From contig CATLJY010000085.1 of NCBI GenBank assembly GCA_949987705.1, positions 1-64,000 of the forward strand: a DNA stretch of 64,000 nucleotides, written 5' to 3'. This document shows positions 25,501 to 38,894 of this stretch, piece by piece (position 1 is the first letter of the stretch; the number at the start of each line of letters is the position of its first letter). Both the position numbers and the translations under genes were made by a program. Under the pieces are notes generated by a model, which ran no database searches, had not been told where the DNA came from, and saw only the letters and a list, made by a program, of their open reading frames with translations. This DNA comes from Thereva unica. Its lineage: Eukaryota > Arthropoda > Insecta > Diptera > Therevidae.

Positions 25501-28500
25501 ATTCACCGAAATTAAGTTATATTCATCGAATACATCGAAAATAAGTTAAATTCACTTAATTCATCGAAATTGAGTTTCATACATCGAATACATCGAAAAT
25601 AACTTAGATTCACTTAATTCATCGAAATTAAGTTACATTCATCGAATACATCGAAAATAACTTGAAATCACTTAATTCATCGAAATTAAGTTACATTCAT
25701 CGAATACATCGAAAATAAGTTAAATTCACTTAATTCATCGAAATTGAGTTTCATACATCGAATACATCGAAAATAACTTAAATTCACTTAATTCATCGAA
25801 ATTAAGTTACATTCATCGAATACATCGAAAATAACTTGAAATCACTTAATTCATCGAAATTAAGTTACATTCATCGAATACATCGAAAATAAGTTAAATT
25901 CACTTAATTCATCGAAATTGAGTTTCATACATCGAATACATCGAAAATAACTTAAATTCACTTAATTCATCGAAATTAAGTTACATTCATCGAATACATC
26001 GAAAATAACTTAAATTCACTTAATTCACCGAAATTAAGTTATATTCATCGAATACATCGAAAATAAGTTAAATTCACTTAATTCATCGAAATTGAGTTTC
26101 ATACATCGAATACATCGAAAATAACTTGAAATCACTTAATTCATCGAAATTAAGTTACATTCATCGAATACATCGAAAATAAGTTCAATTCACTTAATTC
26201 ATCGAAATTAAGTTACATTCATCGAATACATCGAAAATAAGTTAAATTCACTTAATTCATCGAAATTGAGTTTCATACATCGAATACATCGAAAATAACT
26301 TGAAATCACTTAATTCATCGAAATTAAGTTACATTCATCGAATACATCGAAAATAAGTTAAATTCACTTAATTCATCGAAATTGAGTTTCATACATCGAA
26401 TACATCGAAAATAACTTAAATTCACTTAATTCACCGAAATTAAGTTATATTCATCGAATACATCGAAAATAAGTTAAATTCACTTAATTCATCGAAATTG
26501 AGTTTCATACATCGAATACATCGAAAATAACTTAAATTCACTTAATTCATCGAAATCAAGTTACATTCATCGAATTCATCGAAAATAACTTGAAATCACT
26601 TAATTCATCGAAATTAAGTTACATTCATCGAATACATCGAAAATAAGTTCAATTCACTTAATTCATCGAAATTGAGTTACATTCATCGAATACATCGAAA
26701 ATAAGTTAAATTCACTTAATTCATCGAAATTAAGTTACATTCATCGAATACATCGAAAATAACTTAAATTCACTTAATTCACCGAAATTAAGTTATATTC
26801 ATCGAATACATCGAAAATAAGTTAAATTCACTTAATTCATCGAAATTGAGTTTCATACATCGAATACATCGAAAATAACTTAAATTCACTTAATTCATCG
26901 AAATCAAGTTACATTCATCGAATACATCGAAAATAACTTGAAATCACTTAATTCATCAAAATTAAGTTACATTCATCGAATACATCGAAAATAAGTTAAA
27001 TTCACTTAATTCATCGAAATTGAGTTTCATACATCGAATACATCGAAAATAACTTGAAATCACTTAATTCATCGAAATTAAGTTACATTCATCGAATACA
27101 TCGCAAATAAGTTAAATTCACTTAATTCATCGAAATTGAGTTTCATTCATCGAATACATCGAAAATAAGTTAAATTCACTTAATTCATCGAAATTGAGTT
27201 TCATACATCGAATACATCGAAAATAACTTGAAATCACTTAATTCATCGAAATTAAGTTACATTCATCGAATACATCGAAAATAAGTTAAATTCACTTAAT
27301 TCATCGAAATTGAGTTTCATACATCGAATACATCGAAAATAACTTAAATTCACTTAATTCATCGAAATTAAGTTACATTCATCGAATACATCGAAAATAA
27401 CTTAAATTCACTTAATTCACCGAAATTAAGTTATATTCATCGAATACATCGAAAATAAGTTAAATTCACTTAATTCATCGAAATTGAGTTTCATACATCG
27501 AATACATCGAAAATAACTTAGATTCACTTAATTCATCGAAATTAAGTTACATTCATCGAATACATCGAAAATAACTTGAAATCACTTAATTCATCGAAAT
27601 TAAGTTACATTCATCGAATACATCGAAAATAAGTTAAATTCACTTAATTCATCGAAATTGAGTTTCATACATCGAATACATCGAAAATAACTTAAATTCA
27701 CTTAATTCATCGAAATTAAGTTACATTCATCGAATACATCGAAAATAACTTGAAATCACTTAATTCATCGAAATTAAGTTACATTCATCGAATACATCGA
27801 AAATAAGTTAAATTCACTTAATTCATCGAAATTGAGTTTCATACATCGAATACATCGAAAATAACTTGAAATCACTTAATTCATCGAAATTAAGTTACAT
27901 TCATCGAATACATCGAAAATAAGTTAAATTCACTTATTTCATCGAAATTGAGTTTCATACATCGAATACATCGAAAATAACTTAAATTCACTTAATTCAT
28001 CGAAATTAAGTTACATTCATCGAATACATCGAAAATAAGTTCAATTCACTTAATTCATCGAAATTAAGTTACATTCATCGAATACATCGAAAATAAGTTA
28101 AATTCACTTAATTCATCGAAATTGAGTTTCATACATCGAATACATCGAAAATAACTTGAAATCACTTAATTCATCGAAATTAAGTTACATTCATCGAATA
28201 CATCGCAAATAAGTTAAATTCACTTAATTCATCGAAATTGAGTTTCATTCATCGAATACATCGAAAATAAGTTAAATTCACTTAATTCATCGAAATTGAG
28301 TTTCATACATCGAATACATCGAAAATAACTTGAAATCACTTAATTCATCGAAATTAAGTTACATTCATCGAATACATCGAAAATAAGTTAAATTCACTTA
28401 ATTCATCGAAATTGAGTTTCATACATCGAATACATCGAAAATAACTTAAATTCACTTAATTCATCGAAATTAAGTTACATTCATCGAATACATCGAAAAT

Positions 28501-29752
28501 AACTTAAATTCACTTAATTCACCGAAATTAAGTTATATTCATCGAATACATCGAAAATAAGTTAAATTCACTTAATTCATCGAAATTGAGTTTCATACAT
28601 CGAATACATCGAAAATAACTTAGATTCACTTAATTCATCGAAATTAAGTTACATTCATCGAATACATCGAAAATAACTTGAAATCACTTAATTCATCGAA
28701 ATTAAGTTACATTCATCGAATACATCGAAAATAAGTTAAATTCACTTAATTCATCGAAATTGAGTTTCATACATCGAATACATCGAAAATAACTTAAATT
28801 CACTTAATTCATCGAAATTAAGTTACATTCATCGAATACATCGAAAATAACTTGAAATCACTTAATTCATCGAAATTAAGTTACATTCATCGAATACATC
28901 GAAAATAAGTTAAATTCACTTAATTCATCGAAATTGAGTTTCATACATCGAATACATCGAAAATAACTTGAAATCACTTAATTCATCGAAATTAAGTTAC
29001 ATTCATCGAATACATCGAAAATAAGTTAAATTCACTTATTTCATCGAAATTGAGTTTCATACATCGAATACATCGAAAATAACTTAAATTCACTTAATTC
29101 ATCGAAATTAAGTTACATTCATCGAATACATCGAAAATAAGTTCAATTCACTTAATTCATCGAAATTAAGTTACATTCATCGAATACATCGAAAATAAGT
29201 TAAATTCACTTAATTCATCGAAATTGAGTTTCATACATCGAATACATCGAAAATAACTTGAAATCACTTAATTCATCGAAATTAAGTTACATTCATCGAA
29301 TACATCGAAAATAAGTTAAATTCACTTAATTCATCGAAATTGAGTTTCATACATCGAATACATCGAAAATAACTTAAATTCACTTAATTCACCGAAATTT
29401 AGTTATATTCATCGAATACATCGAAAATAAGTTAAATTCACTTAATTCATCGAAATTGAGTTTCATACATCGAAAATAACTTAAATTCATTTAATTCATC
29501 GAAATCAAGTTACATTCATCGAATTCATCGAAAATAACTTGAAATCACTTAATTCATCGAAATTAAGTTACATTCATCGAATACATCGAAAATAAGTTCA
29601 ATTCACTTAATTCATCGAAATTGAGTTACATTCATCGAATACATCGAAAATAAGTTAAATTCACTTAATTCTTCGAAATTAAGTTACATTCATCGAATAC
29701 ATCGAAAATAAGTTAAATTCACTTAATTCATCGAAATTGAGTTTCATACATC
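19534..29752 (+). repeat. 58-bp satellite array, block 2
   Basis: Same 58-bp family and orientation as block 1. It contains repeated sub-blocks: the variant CATCGCAAATAAG at 24155, 27104 and 28206 (steps 2949 and 1102), CTTAGATTC near 24569, 25611, 27519 and 28620, CTTATTTCATC near 24986, 27935 and 29037, and ATTTAGTTAT near 25346 and 29397. The 1102-bp step is exactly 19 monomers; 2949 is 51 monomers minus the 9-bp deletion near 25421. No coding or RNA gene is seen. Confidence 0.98.
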
Positions 29753-29947
29753 GAATTAAGTGAATTTAACTTATTTTCGATGTATTCGATGAATATAACT
29801 TAATTTCGGTGAATTAAGTGAATTTAAGTTATTTTCGATGTATTCGATGTATGAAACTCAATTTCGATGAATTAAGTGAATTTAACTTATTTTCGATGTA
29901 TTCGATGAATGTAACTTAATTTCGATGAATTAAGTGATTTCAAGTTA
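29753..29947 (-). repeat. Inverted satellite segment
   Basis: About 195 bp of the same satellite read on the minus strand: TTCGATGTATTCGATG and AACTTAATTTCGATG replace the usual forms. Read in reverse it holds a type B, a type A and a type C monomer plus part of a fourth. The left junction shares GAAT between plus and minus sequence (29753-29756); the right shares only TA (29946-29947). It is the only orientation switch in the window. It could be a real microinversion or fold-back copy, or an assembly join. Confidence 0.93.
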
Positions 29948-32900
29948 AGTTAAATTCACTTAATTCATCGAAATTGAGTTTCATACATCGAATACATCGA
30001 AAATAACTTGAAATCACTTAATTCATCGAAATTAAGTTACATTCATCGAATACATCGAAAATAAGTTAAATTCACTTAATTCATCGAAATTGAGTTTCAT
30101 ACATCGAATACATCGAAAATAAGTTAAATTCACTTAATTCATCGAAATTGAGTTTCATACATCGAATACATCGAAAATAACTTGAAATCACTTAATTCAT
30201 CGAAATTAAGTTACATTCATCGAATACATCGAAAATAAGTTAAATTCACTTAATTCATCGAAATTGAGTTTCATACATCGAATACATCGAAAATAACTTA
30301 AATTCACTTAATTCATCGAAATTAAGTTACATTCATCGAATACATCGAAAATAACTTAAATTCACTTAATTCACCGAAATTAAGTTATATTCATCGAATA
30401 CATCGAAAATAAGTTAAATTCACTTAATTCATCGAAATTGAGTTTCATACATCGAATACATCGAAAATAACTTAAATTCACTTAATTCATCGAAATTAAG
30501 TTACATTCATCGAATACATCGAAAATAACTTGAAATCACTTAATTCATCGAAATTAAGTTACATTCATCGAATACATCGAAAATAAGTTAAATTCACTTA
30601 ATTCATCGAAATTGAGTTTCATACATCGAATACATCGAAAATGACTTAAATTCACTTAATTCATCGAAATTAAGTTACATTCATCGAATACATCGAAAAT
30701 AACTTGAAATCACTTAATTCATCGAAATTAAGTTACATTCATCGAATACATCGAAAATAAGTTAAATTCACTTAATTCATCGAAATTGAGTTTCATACAT
30801 CGAATACATCGAAAATAACTTAAATTCACTTAATTCATCGAAATCAAGTTACATTCATCGAATTCATCGAAAATAACTTGAAATCACTTAATTCATCGAA
30901 ATTAAGTTACATTCATCGAATACATCGAAAATAAGTTCAATTCACTTAATTCATCGAAATTAAGTTACATTCATCGAATACATCGAAAATAAGTTAAATT
31001 CACTTAATTCATCGAAATTGAGTTTCATACATCGAATACATCGAAAATAACTTGAAATCACTTAATTCATCGAAATTAAGTTACATTCATCGAATACATC
31101 GAAAATAAGTTAAATTCACTTAATTCATCGAAATTGAGTTTCATACATCGAATACATCGAAAATAACTTAAATTCACTTAATTCATCGAAATTAAGTTAC
31201 ATTCATCGAATACATCGAAAATAACTTAAATTCACTTAATTCACCGAAATTAAGTTATATTCATCGAATACATCGAAAATAAGTTAAATTCACTTAATTC
31301 ATCGAAATTGAGTTTCATACATCGAATACATCGAAAATAACTTAAATTCACTTAATTCATCGAAATTAAGTTACATTCATCGAATACATCGAAAATAACT
31401 TGAAATCACTTAATTCATCGAAATTAAGTTACATTCATCGAATACATCGAAAATAAGTTAAATTCACTTAATTCATCGAAATTGAGTTTCATACATCGAA
31501 TACATCGAAAATAACTTAAATTCACTTAATTCATCGAAATTAAGTTACATTCATCGAATACATCGAAAATAACTTGAAATCACTTAATTCATCGAAATTA
31601 AGTTACATTCATCGAATACATCGAAAATAAGTTAAATTCACTTAATTCATCGAAATTGAGTTTCATACATCGAATACATCGAAAATAACTTAAATTCACT
31701 TAATTCATCGAAATCAAGTTACATTCATCGAATTCATCGAAAATAACTTGAAATCACTTAATTCATCGAAATTAAGTTACATTCATCGAATACATCGAAA
31801 ATAAGTTCAATTCACTTAATTCATCGAAATTAAGTTACATTCATCGAATACATCGAAAATAAGTTAAATTCACTTAATTCATCGAAATTGAGTTTCATAC
31901 ATCGAATACATCGAAAATAACTTGAAATCACTTAATTCATCGAAATTAAGTTACATTCATCGAATACATCGAAAATAAGTTAAATTCACTTAATTCATCG
32001 AAATTGAGTTTCATACATCGAATACATCGAAAATAACTTAAATTCACTTAATTCATCGAAATTAAGTTACATTCATCGAATACATCGAAAATAACTTAAA
32101 TTCACTTAATTCACCGAAATTAAGTTATATTCATCGAATACATCGAAAATAAGTTAAATTCACTTAATTCATCGAAATTAAGTTACATTCATCGAATACA
32201 TCGAAAATAAGTTAAATTCACTTAATTCATCGAAATTGAGTTTCATACATCGAATACATCGAAAATAACTTGAAATCACTTAATTCATCGAAATTAAGTT
32301 ACATTCATCGAATACATCGAAAATAAGTTAAATTCACTTAATTCATCGAAATTGAGTTTCATACATCGAATACATCGAAAATAACTTAAATTCACTTAAT
32401 TCACCGAAATTAAGTTATATTCATCGAATACATCGAAAATAAGTTAAATTCACTTAATTCATCGAAATTGAGTTTCATACATCGAATACATCGAAAATAA
32501 CTTAAATTCACTTAATTCATCGAAATCAAGTTACATTCATCGAATTCATCGAAAATAACTTGAAATCACTTAATTCATCGAAATTAAGTTACATTCATCG
32601 AATACATCGAAAATAAGTTCAATTCACTTAATTCATCGAAATTGAGTTACATTCATCGAATACATCGAAAATAAGTTAAATTCACTTAATTCTTCGAAAT
32701 TAAGTTACATTCATCGAATACATCGAAAATAACTTAAATTCACTTAATTCACCGAAATTAAGTTATATTCATCGAATACATCGAAAATAAGTTAAATTCA
32801 CTTAATTCATCGAAATTGAGTTTCATACATCGAATACATCGAAAATAACTTGAAATCACTTAATTCATCGAAATTAAGTTACATTCATCGAATACATCGA

Positions 32901-34507
32901 AAATAAGTTAAATTCACTTAATTCATCGAAATTGAGTTTCATACATCGAATACATCGAAAATAACTTGAAATCACTTAATTCATCGAAATTAAGTTACAT
33001 TCATCGAATACATCGAAAATAAGTTAAATTCACTTAATTCATCGAAATTGAGTTTTGATACATCGAATACATCGAAAATAAGTTGAAATCACTTAATTCA
33101 TCGAAATTAAGTTACATTCATCGAATACATCGAAAATAAGTTAAATTCACTTAATTCATCGAAATTGAGTTTCATACATCGAATACATCGAAAATAACTT
33201 AAATTCACTTAATTCATCGAAATCAAGTTACATTCATCGAATTCATCGAAAATAACTTGAAATCACTTAATTCATCGAAATTAAGTTACATTCATCGAAT
33301 ACATCGAAAATAAGTTCAATTCACTTAATTCATCGAAATTAAGTTACATTCATCGAATACATCGAAAATAAGTTAAATTCACTTAATTCATCGAAATTGA
33401 GTTTCATACATCGAATACATCGAAAATAAGTTGAAATCACTTAATTCATCGAAATTAAGTTACATTCATCGAATACATCGAAAATAAGTTAAATTCACTT
33501 AATTCATCGAAATTGAGTTTCATACATCGAATACATCGAAAATAACTTAAATTCACTTAATTCATCGAAATCAAGTTACATTCATCGAATTCATCGAAAA
33601 TAACTTGAAATCACTTAATTCATCGAAATTAAGTTACATTCATCGAATACATCGAAAATAAGTTCAATTCACTTAATTCATCGAAATTAAGTTACATTCA
33701 TCGAATACGTCGAAAATAAGTTAAATTCACTTAATTCATCGAAATTGAGTTTCATACATCGAATACATCGAAAATAACTTGAAATCACTTAATTCATCGA
33801 AATTAAGTTACATTCATCGAATACATCGAAAATAAGTTAAATTCACTTAATTCATCGAAATTGAGTTTCATACATCGAATACATCGAAAATAACTTAAAT
33901 TCATTTAATTCACCGAAATTAAGTTATATTCATCGAATACATCGAAAATAAGTTAAATTCACTTAATTCATCGAAATTGAGTTTCATACATCGAATACAT
34001 CGAAAATAACTTGAAATCACTTAATTCATCGAAATTAAGTTACATTCATCGAATACATCGAAAATAAGTTAAATTCACTTAATTCATCGAAATTGAGTTT
34101 CATACATCGAATACATCGAAAATAACTTAAATTCACTTAATTCATCGAAATCAAGTTACATTCATCGAATACATCGAAAATAACTTAAATTCACTTAATT
34201 CACCGAAATTAAGTTATATTCATCGAATACATCGAAAATAAGTTAAATTCACTTAATTCATCGAAATTGAGTTTCATACATCGAATACATCGAAAATAAC
34301 TTAAATTCACTTAATTCATCGAAATCAAGTTACATTCATCGAATTCATCGAAAATAACTTGAAATCACTTAATTCATCGAAATTAAGTTACATTCATCGA
34401 ATACATCGAAAATAAGTTAAATTCACTTAATTCATCGAAATTGAGTTTCATACATCGAATACATCGAAAATAACTTGAAATCACTTAATTCATCGAAATT
34501 AAGTTAC
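29948..34507 (+). repeat. 58-bp satellite array, block 3
   Basis: Plus-orientation satellite again. A 15-monomer (870-bp) step is seen, for example AATCAAG units at 30842 and 31712. Near 33051-33069 one type A monomer has a one-base-longer variant, GAGTTTTGATAC in place of GAGTTTCATAC; this same variant flanks the six LINE fragments downstream and here has no insertion. Two monomers (near 33081 and 33429) break the usual junction rule by joining AAG to TTGAAATC. No gene is seen. Confidence 0.98.
33057..33069 (+). other. Empty target site of the GAA-tailed LINE fragment
   Basis: The 13 bases GATACATCGAATA, in the rare GAGTTTTGATAC context, match the duplicated flanks of the LINE fragments at 35734 and later, but the satellite continues straight on. 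It is a surviving relative of the pre-insertion unit. Monomers to its right differ in type from those right of the filled sites, so it is a paralogue in the array and not the exact ancestral locus. Confidence 0.8.
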
Positions 34508-34569
34508 GAATGTAACAATACATCGTGAATGTAACAAATAACAATTGTAACAATACAATGTGAATGTAA
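34508..34569 (+). repeat. 62-bp GAATGTAA cassette, copy 1
   Basis: Sixty-two bases replace nine satellite bases between AAGTTAC and ATACATCG. The cassette contains GAATGTAA three times, each the reverse complement of the satellite's TTACATTC, and two near-copies of TGTAACAATACA. It therefore seems built from inverted satellite scraps, perhaps by template switching, and not from a transposon. It is 1203-1212 bp upstream of a LINE fragment in all four copies. Confidence 0.88.
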
Positions 34570-35733
34570 ATACATCGAAAATAAGTTAAATTCACTTAAT
34601 TCATCGAAATTGAGTTTCATACATCGAATACATCGAAAATAACTTAAATTCACTTAATTCATCGAAATTAAGTTACATTCATCGAATACATCGAAAATAA
34701 CTTAAATTCACTTAATTCACCGAAATTAAGTTATATTCATCGAATACATAGAAAATAAGTTAAATTCACTTAATTCATCGAAATTAAGTTACATTCATCG
34801 AATACATCGAAAATAAGTTAAATTCACTTAATTCATCGAAATTGAGTTTCATACATCGAATACATCGAAAATAACTTGAAATCACTTAATTCATCGAAAT
34901 TAAGTTACATTCATCGAATACATCGAAAATAAGTTAAATTCACTTAATTCATCGAAATTGAGTTTCATACATCGAATACATCGAAAATAACTTAAATTCA
35001 CTTAATTCACCGAAATTAAGTTATATTCATCGAATACATCGAAAATAAGTTAAATTCACTTAATTCATCGAAATTGAGTTTCATACATCGAATACATCGA
35101 AAATAACTTAAATTCACTTAATTCATCGAAATCAAGTTACATTCATCGAATTCATCGAAAATAACTTGAAATCACTTAATTCATCGAAATTAAGTTACAT
35201 TCATCGAATACATCGAAAATAAGTTCAATTCACTTAATTCATCGAAATTGAGTTACATTCATCGAATACATCGAAAATAAGTTAAATTCACTTAATTCTT
35301 CGAAATTAAGTTACATTCATCGAATACATCGAAAATAACTTAAATTCACTTAATTCACCGAAATTAAGTTATATTCATCGAATACATCGAAAATAAGTTA
35401 AATTCACTTCATTCATCGAAATTGAGTTTCATACATCGAATACATCGAAAATAACTTAAATTCACTTAATTCATCGAAATTAAGTTACATTCATCGAATA
35501 CATCGAAAATAACTTGAAATCACTTAATTCATCGAAATTAAGTTACATTCATCGAATACATCGAAAATAAGTTAAATTCACTTAATTCATCGAAATTGAG
35601 TTTCATACATCGAATACATCGAAAATAACTTGAAATCACTTAATTCATCGAAATTAAGTTACATTCATCGAATACATCGAAAATAAGTTAAATTCACTTA
35701 ATTCATCGAAATTGAGTTTTGATACATCGAATA

Positions 35734-35918
35734 TCGAGGGCGACCTAAAGAATCAAAGATTATCAGTTACCGAGGCTCGAGACACCGCCAAAACCCGAGA
35801 AGAATGGAAGCGAATCGTGAATAGAGTTCGGGACCCAGCGGCACCGACAGCAGCGTATCCGTTGCGGGGACGTCCCGCTCGGACCGCCAGCTAACGGATC
35901 AAAGAAGAAGAAGAAGAA
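35734..35918 (+). mobile_element. 5'-truncated LINE fragment with (GAA)n tail, copy 1
   Basis: A 185-bp insert at higher G+C than its flanks. The plus strand reads the last 50-odd residues of an ORF (EARDTAKTREEWKRIVNRV..., with the W and basic residues typical of a LINE ORF2 C-terminus), a TAA stop at 35892, a very short 3' UTR and a (GAA)n run. It is flanked by GATACATCGAATA on both sides (35721-35733 and 35919-35931), a 12-13 bp target-site duplication, so it arrived by target-primed reverse transcription and was heavily 5' truncated. A GAA-type tail and the C-terminal style suggest an RTE- or R4-like family, unlike the full-length LINE here; the family is a guess. It has no start codon of its own and is not functional. 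Confidence 0.85.
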
Positions 35919-37487
35919 GATACATCGAATACATCGAAAATAACTTAAATTCACTTAATTCATCGAAATCAAGTTACATTCATCGAATTCATCGAAAATA
36001 ACTTGAAATAACTTAATTCATCGAAATTAAGTTACATTCATCGAATACATCGAAAATAACTTGAAATCACTTAATTCATCGAAATTAAGTTACATTCATC
36101 GAATACATCGAAAATAAGTTAAATTCACTTAATTCATCGAAATTGAGTTTCATACATCGAATACATCGAAAATAACTTGAAATCACTTAATTCATCGAAA
36201 TTAAGTTACATTCATCGAATACATCGAAAATAAGTTAAATTCACTTAATTCATCGAAATTGAGTTTCATACATCGAATACATCGAAAATAACTTAAATTC
36301 ACTTAATTCATCGAAATCAAGTTACATTCATCGAATTCATCGAAAATAACTTGAAATCACTTAATTCATCGAAATTAAGTTACATTCATCGAATACATCG
36401 AAAATAAGTTCAATTCACTTAATTCATCGAAATTAAGTTACATTCATCGAATACGACGAAAATAAGTAAATTCACCTTAATTCATCGAAATTGAGTTTCA
36501 TACATCGAGTACATCGAAAATAACTTGAAATCACTTAATTCATCGAAATTAAGTTACATTCATCGAATACATCGAAAATAAGTTAAATTCACTTAATTCA
36601 TCGAAATTGAGTTTCATACATCGAATACATCGAAAATAACTTAAATTCACTTAATTCACCGAAATTAAGTTATATTCATCGAATACATCGGAAATAAGTT
36701 CAATTCACTTAATTCATCGAAATTGAGTTTCATACATCGAATACATCGAAAATAAGTTAAATTCACTTAATTCATCGAAATTGAGTTTCATACATCGAAT
36801 ACATCGAAAATAACGTAAATTCACTTAATTCATCGAAATCAAGTTACATTCATCGAATACATCGAAAATAACTTAAATTCACTTAATTCACCGAAATTAA
36901 GTTATATTCATCGAATACATCGAAAATAAGTTAAATTCACTTAATTCATCGAAATTGAGTTTCATAAATCGAATACATCGAAAATAACTTAAATTCACTT
37001 AATTCATCCAAATCAAGTTACATTCATCGAATTCATCGAAAATAACTTGAAATCACTTAATTCATCGAAATTAAGTTACATCATCGAATACATCGAAAAT
37101 AAGTTAAATTCACTTAATTCATCGAAATTGAGTTTCATACATCGAATACATCGAAAATAACTTGAAATCACTTAATTCATCGAAATTAAGTTACCTACAT
37201 TCATCGAATACATCGAAAATAAGTTAAATTCACTTAATTCATCGAAATTGAGTTTCATACATCGAATACATCGAAAATAACTTAAATTCACTTAATCATC
37301 GAAATCAAGTTACATTCATCGAATTCATCGAAAATAACTTGAAATCACTTAATTCATCGAAATTAAGTTACATTCATCGAATACATCGAAAATAAGTTAA
37401 ATTCACTTAATTCATCGAAATTGAGTTTCATACATCGAATACATCGAAAATAACTTGAAATCACTTAATTCATCGAAATTAAGTTAC

Positions 37488-37549
37488 GAATGTAACAATA
37501 CATCGTGAATGTAACAAATAACAATTGTAACAATACAATGTGAATGTAA
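37488..37549 (+). repeat. 62-bp GAATGTAA cassette, copy 2
   Basis: Sequence matches copy 1 at 34508 and lies 2980 bp downstream of it, within a tandem duplicate of the surrounding satellite. Confidence 0.88.
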
Positions 37550-38711
37550 ATACATCGAAAATAAGTTAAATTCACTTAATTCATCGAAATTGAGTTTCAT
37601 ACATCGAATACATCGAAAATAACTTAAATTCACTTAATTCATCGAAATTAAGTTACATTCATCGAATACATCGAAAATAACTTAAATTCACTTAATTCAC
37701 CGAAATTAAGTTATATTCATCGAATACATAGAAAATAAGTTAAATTCACTTAATTCATCGAAATTAAGTTACATTCATCGAATACATCGAAAATAAGTTA
37801 AATTCACTTAATTCATCGAAATTGAGTTTCATACATCGAATACATCGAAAATAACTTGAAATCACTTAATTCATCGAAATTAAGTTACATTCATCGAATA
37901 CATCGAAAATAAGTTAAATTCACTTAATTCATCGAAATTGAGTTTCATACATCGAATACATCGAAAATAACTTAAATTCACTTAATTCACCGAAATTAAG
38001 TTATATTCATCGAATACATCGAAAATAAGTTAAATTCACTTAATTCATCGAAATTGAGTTTCATACATCGAATACATCGAAAATAACTTAAATTCACTTA
38101 ATTCATCGAAATCAAGTTACATTCATCGAATTCATCGAAAATAACTTGAAATCACTTAATTCATCGAAATTAAGTTACATTCATCGAATACATCGAAAAT
38201 AAGTTCAATTCACTTAATTCATCGAATTGAGTTACATTCATCGAATACATCGAAAATAGTTAAATTCACTTAATTCTTCGAAATTAAGTTACATTCATCG
38301 AATACATCGAAAATAACTTAAATTCACTTAATTCACCGAAATTAAGTTATATTCATCGAATACATCGAAAATAAGTTAAATTCACTTCATTCATCGAAAT
38401 TGAGTTTCATACATCGAATACATCGAAAATAACTTAAATTCACTTAATTCATCGAAATTAAGTTACATTCATCGAATACATCGAAAATAACTTGAAATCA
38501 CTTAATTCATCGAAATTAAGTTACATTCATCGAATACATCGAAAATAAGTTAAATTCACTTAATTCATCGAAATTGAGTTTCATACATCGAATACATCGA
38601 AAATAACTTGAAATCACTTAATTCATCGAAATTAAGTTACATTCATCGAATACATCGAAAATAAGTTAAATTCACTTAATTCATCGAAATTGAGTTTTGA
38701 TACATCGAATA

Positions 38712-38894
38712 TCGAGGCGACCTAAAGAATCAAAGATTATCAGTTACCGAGGCTCGAGACACCGCCAAACCCGAGAAGAATGGAAGCGAATCGTGAATAG
38801 AGTTCGGGACCCAGCGGCACCGACAGCAGCGTATCCGTTGCGGGGACGTCCCGCTCGGACCGCCAGCTAACGGATCAAAGAAGAAGAAGAAGAA
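38712..38894 (+). mobile_element. GAA-tailed LINE fragment, copy 2 (frameshifted)
   Basis: Same insert and same 13-bp flanking duplication as copy 1, but 183 bp: one G is lost from GAGGGCG (near 38717) and one A from GCCAAAACC (near 38768). Both losses are in homopolymers and lie in a stretch full of similar one-base indels, so sequencing or polishing error is plausible. Confidence 0.85.

Noticed and set aside
34508..34569. 62-bp cassette as a small transposon (MITE)
   Set aside because: No terminal inverted repeat and no target duplication; it replaces nine satellite bases and contains reverse-complement satellite pieces.
35712..35894. 60-residue plus-strand ORF over the LINE fragment, repeated at 43007, 48363, 48910 and 51892, read as a small gene
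   Set aside because: Its start is a TTG lying in satellite sequence, so the first residues are satellite-encoded; the rest is the C-terminal tail of a truncated LINE ORF2.
35763..35954. Minus-strand 63-66 residue ORFs with a run of phenylalanines over each LINE fragment
   Set aside because: The phenylalanines are the (GAA)n tail read in reverse and the start lies in satellite; no coding signal.
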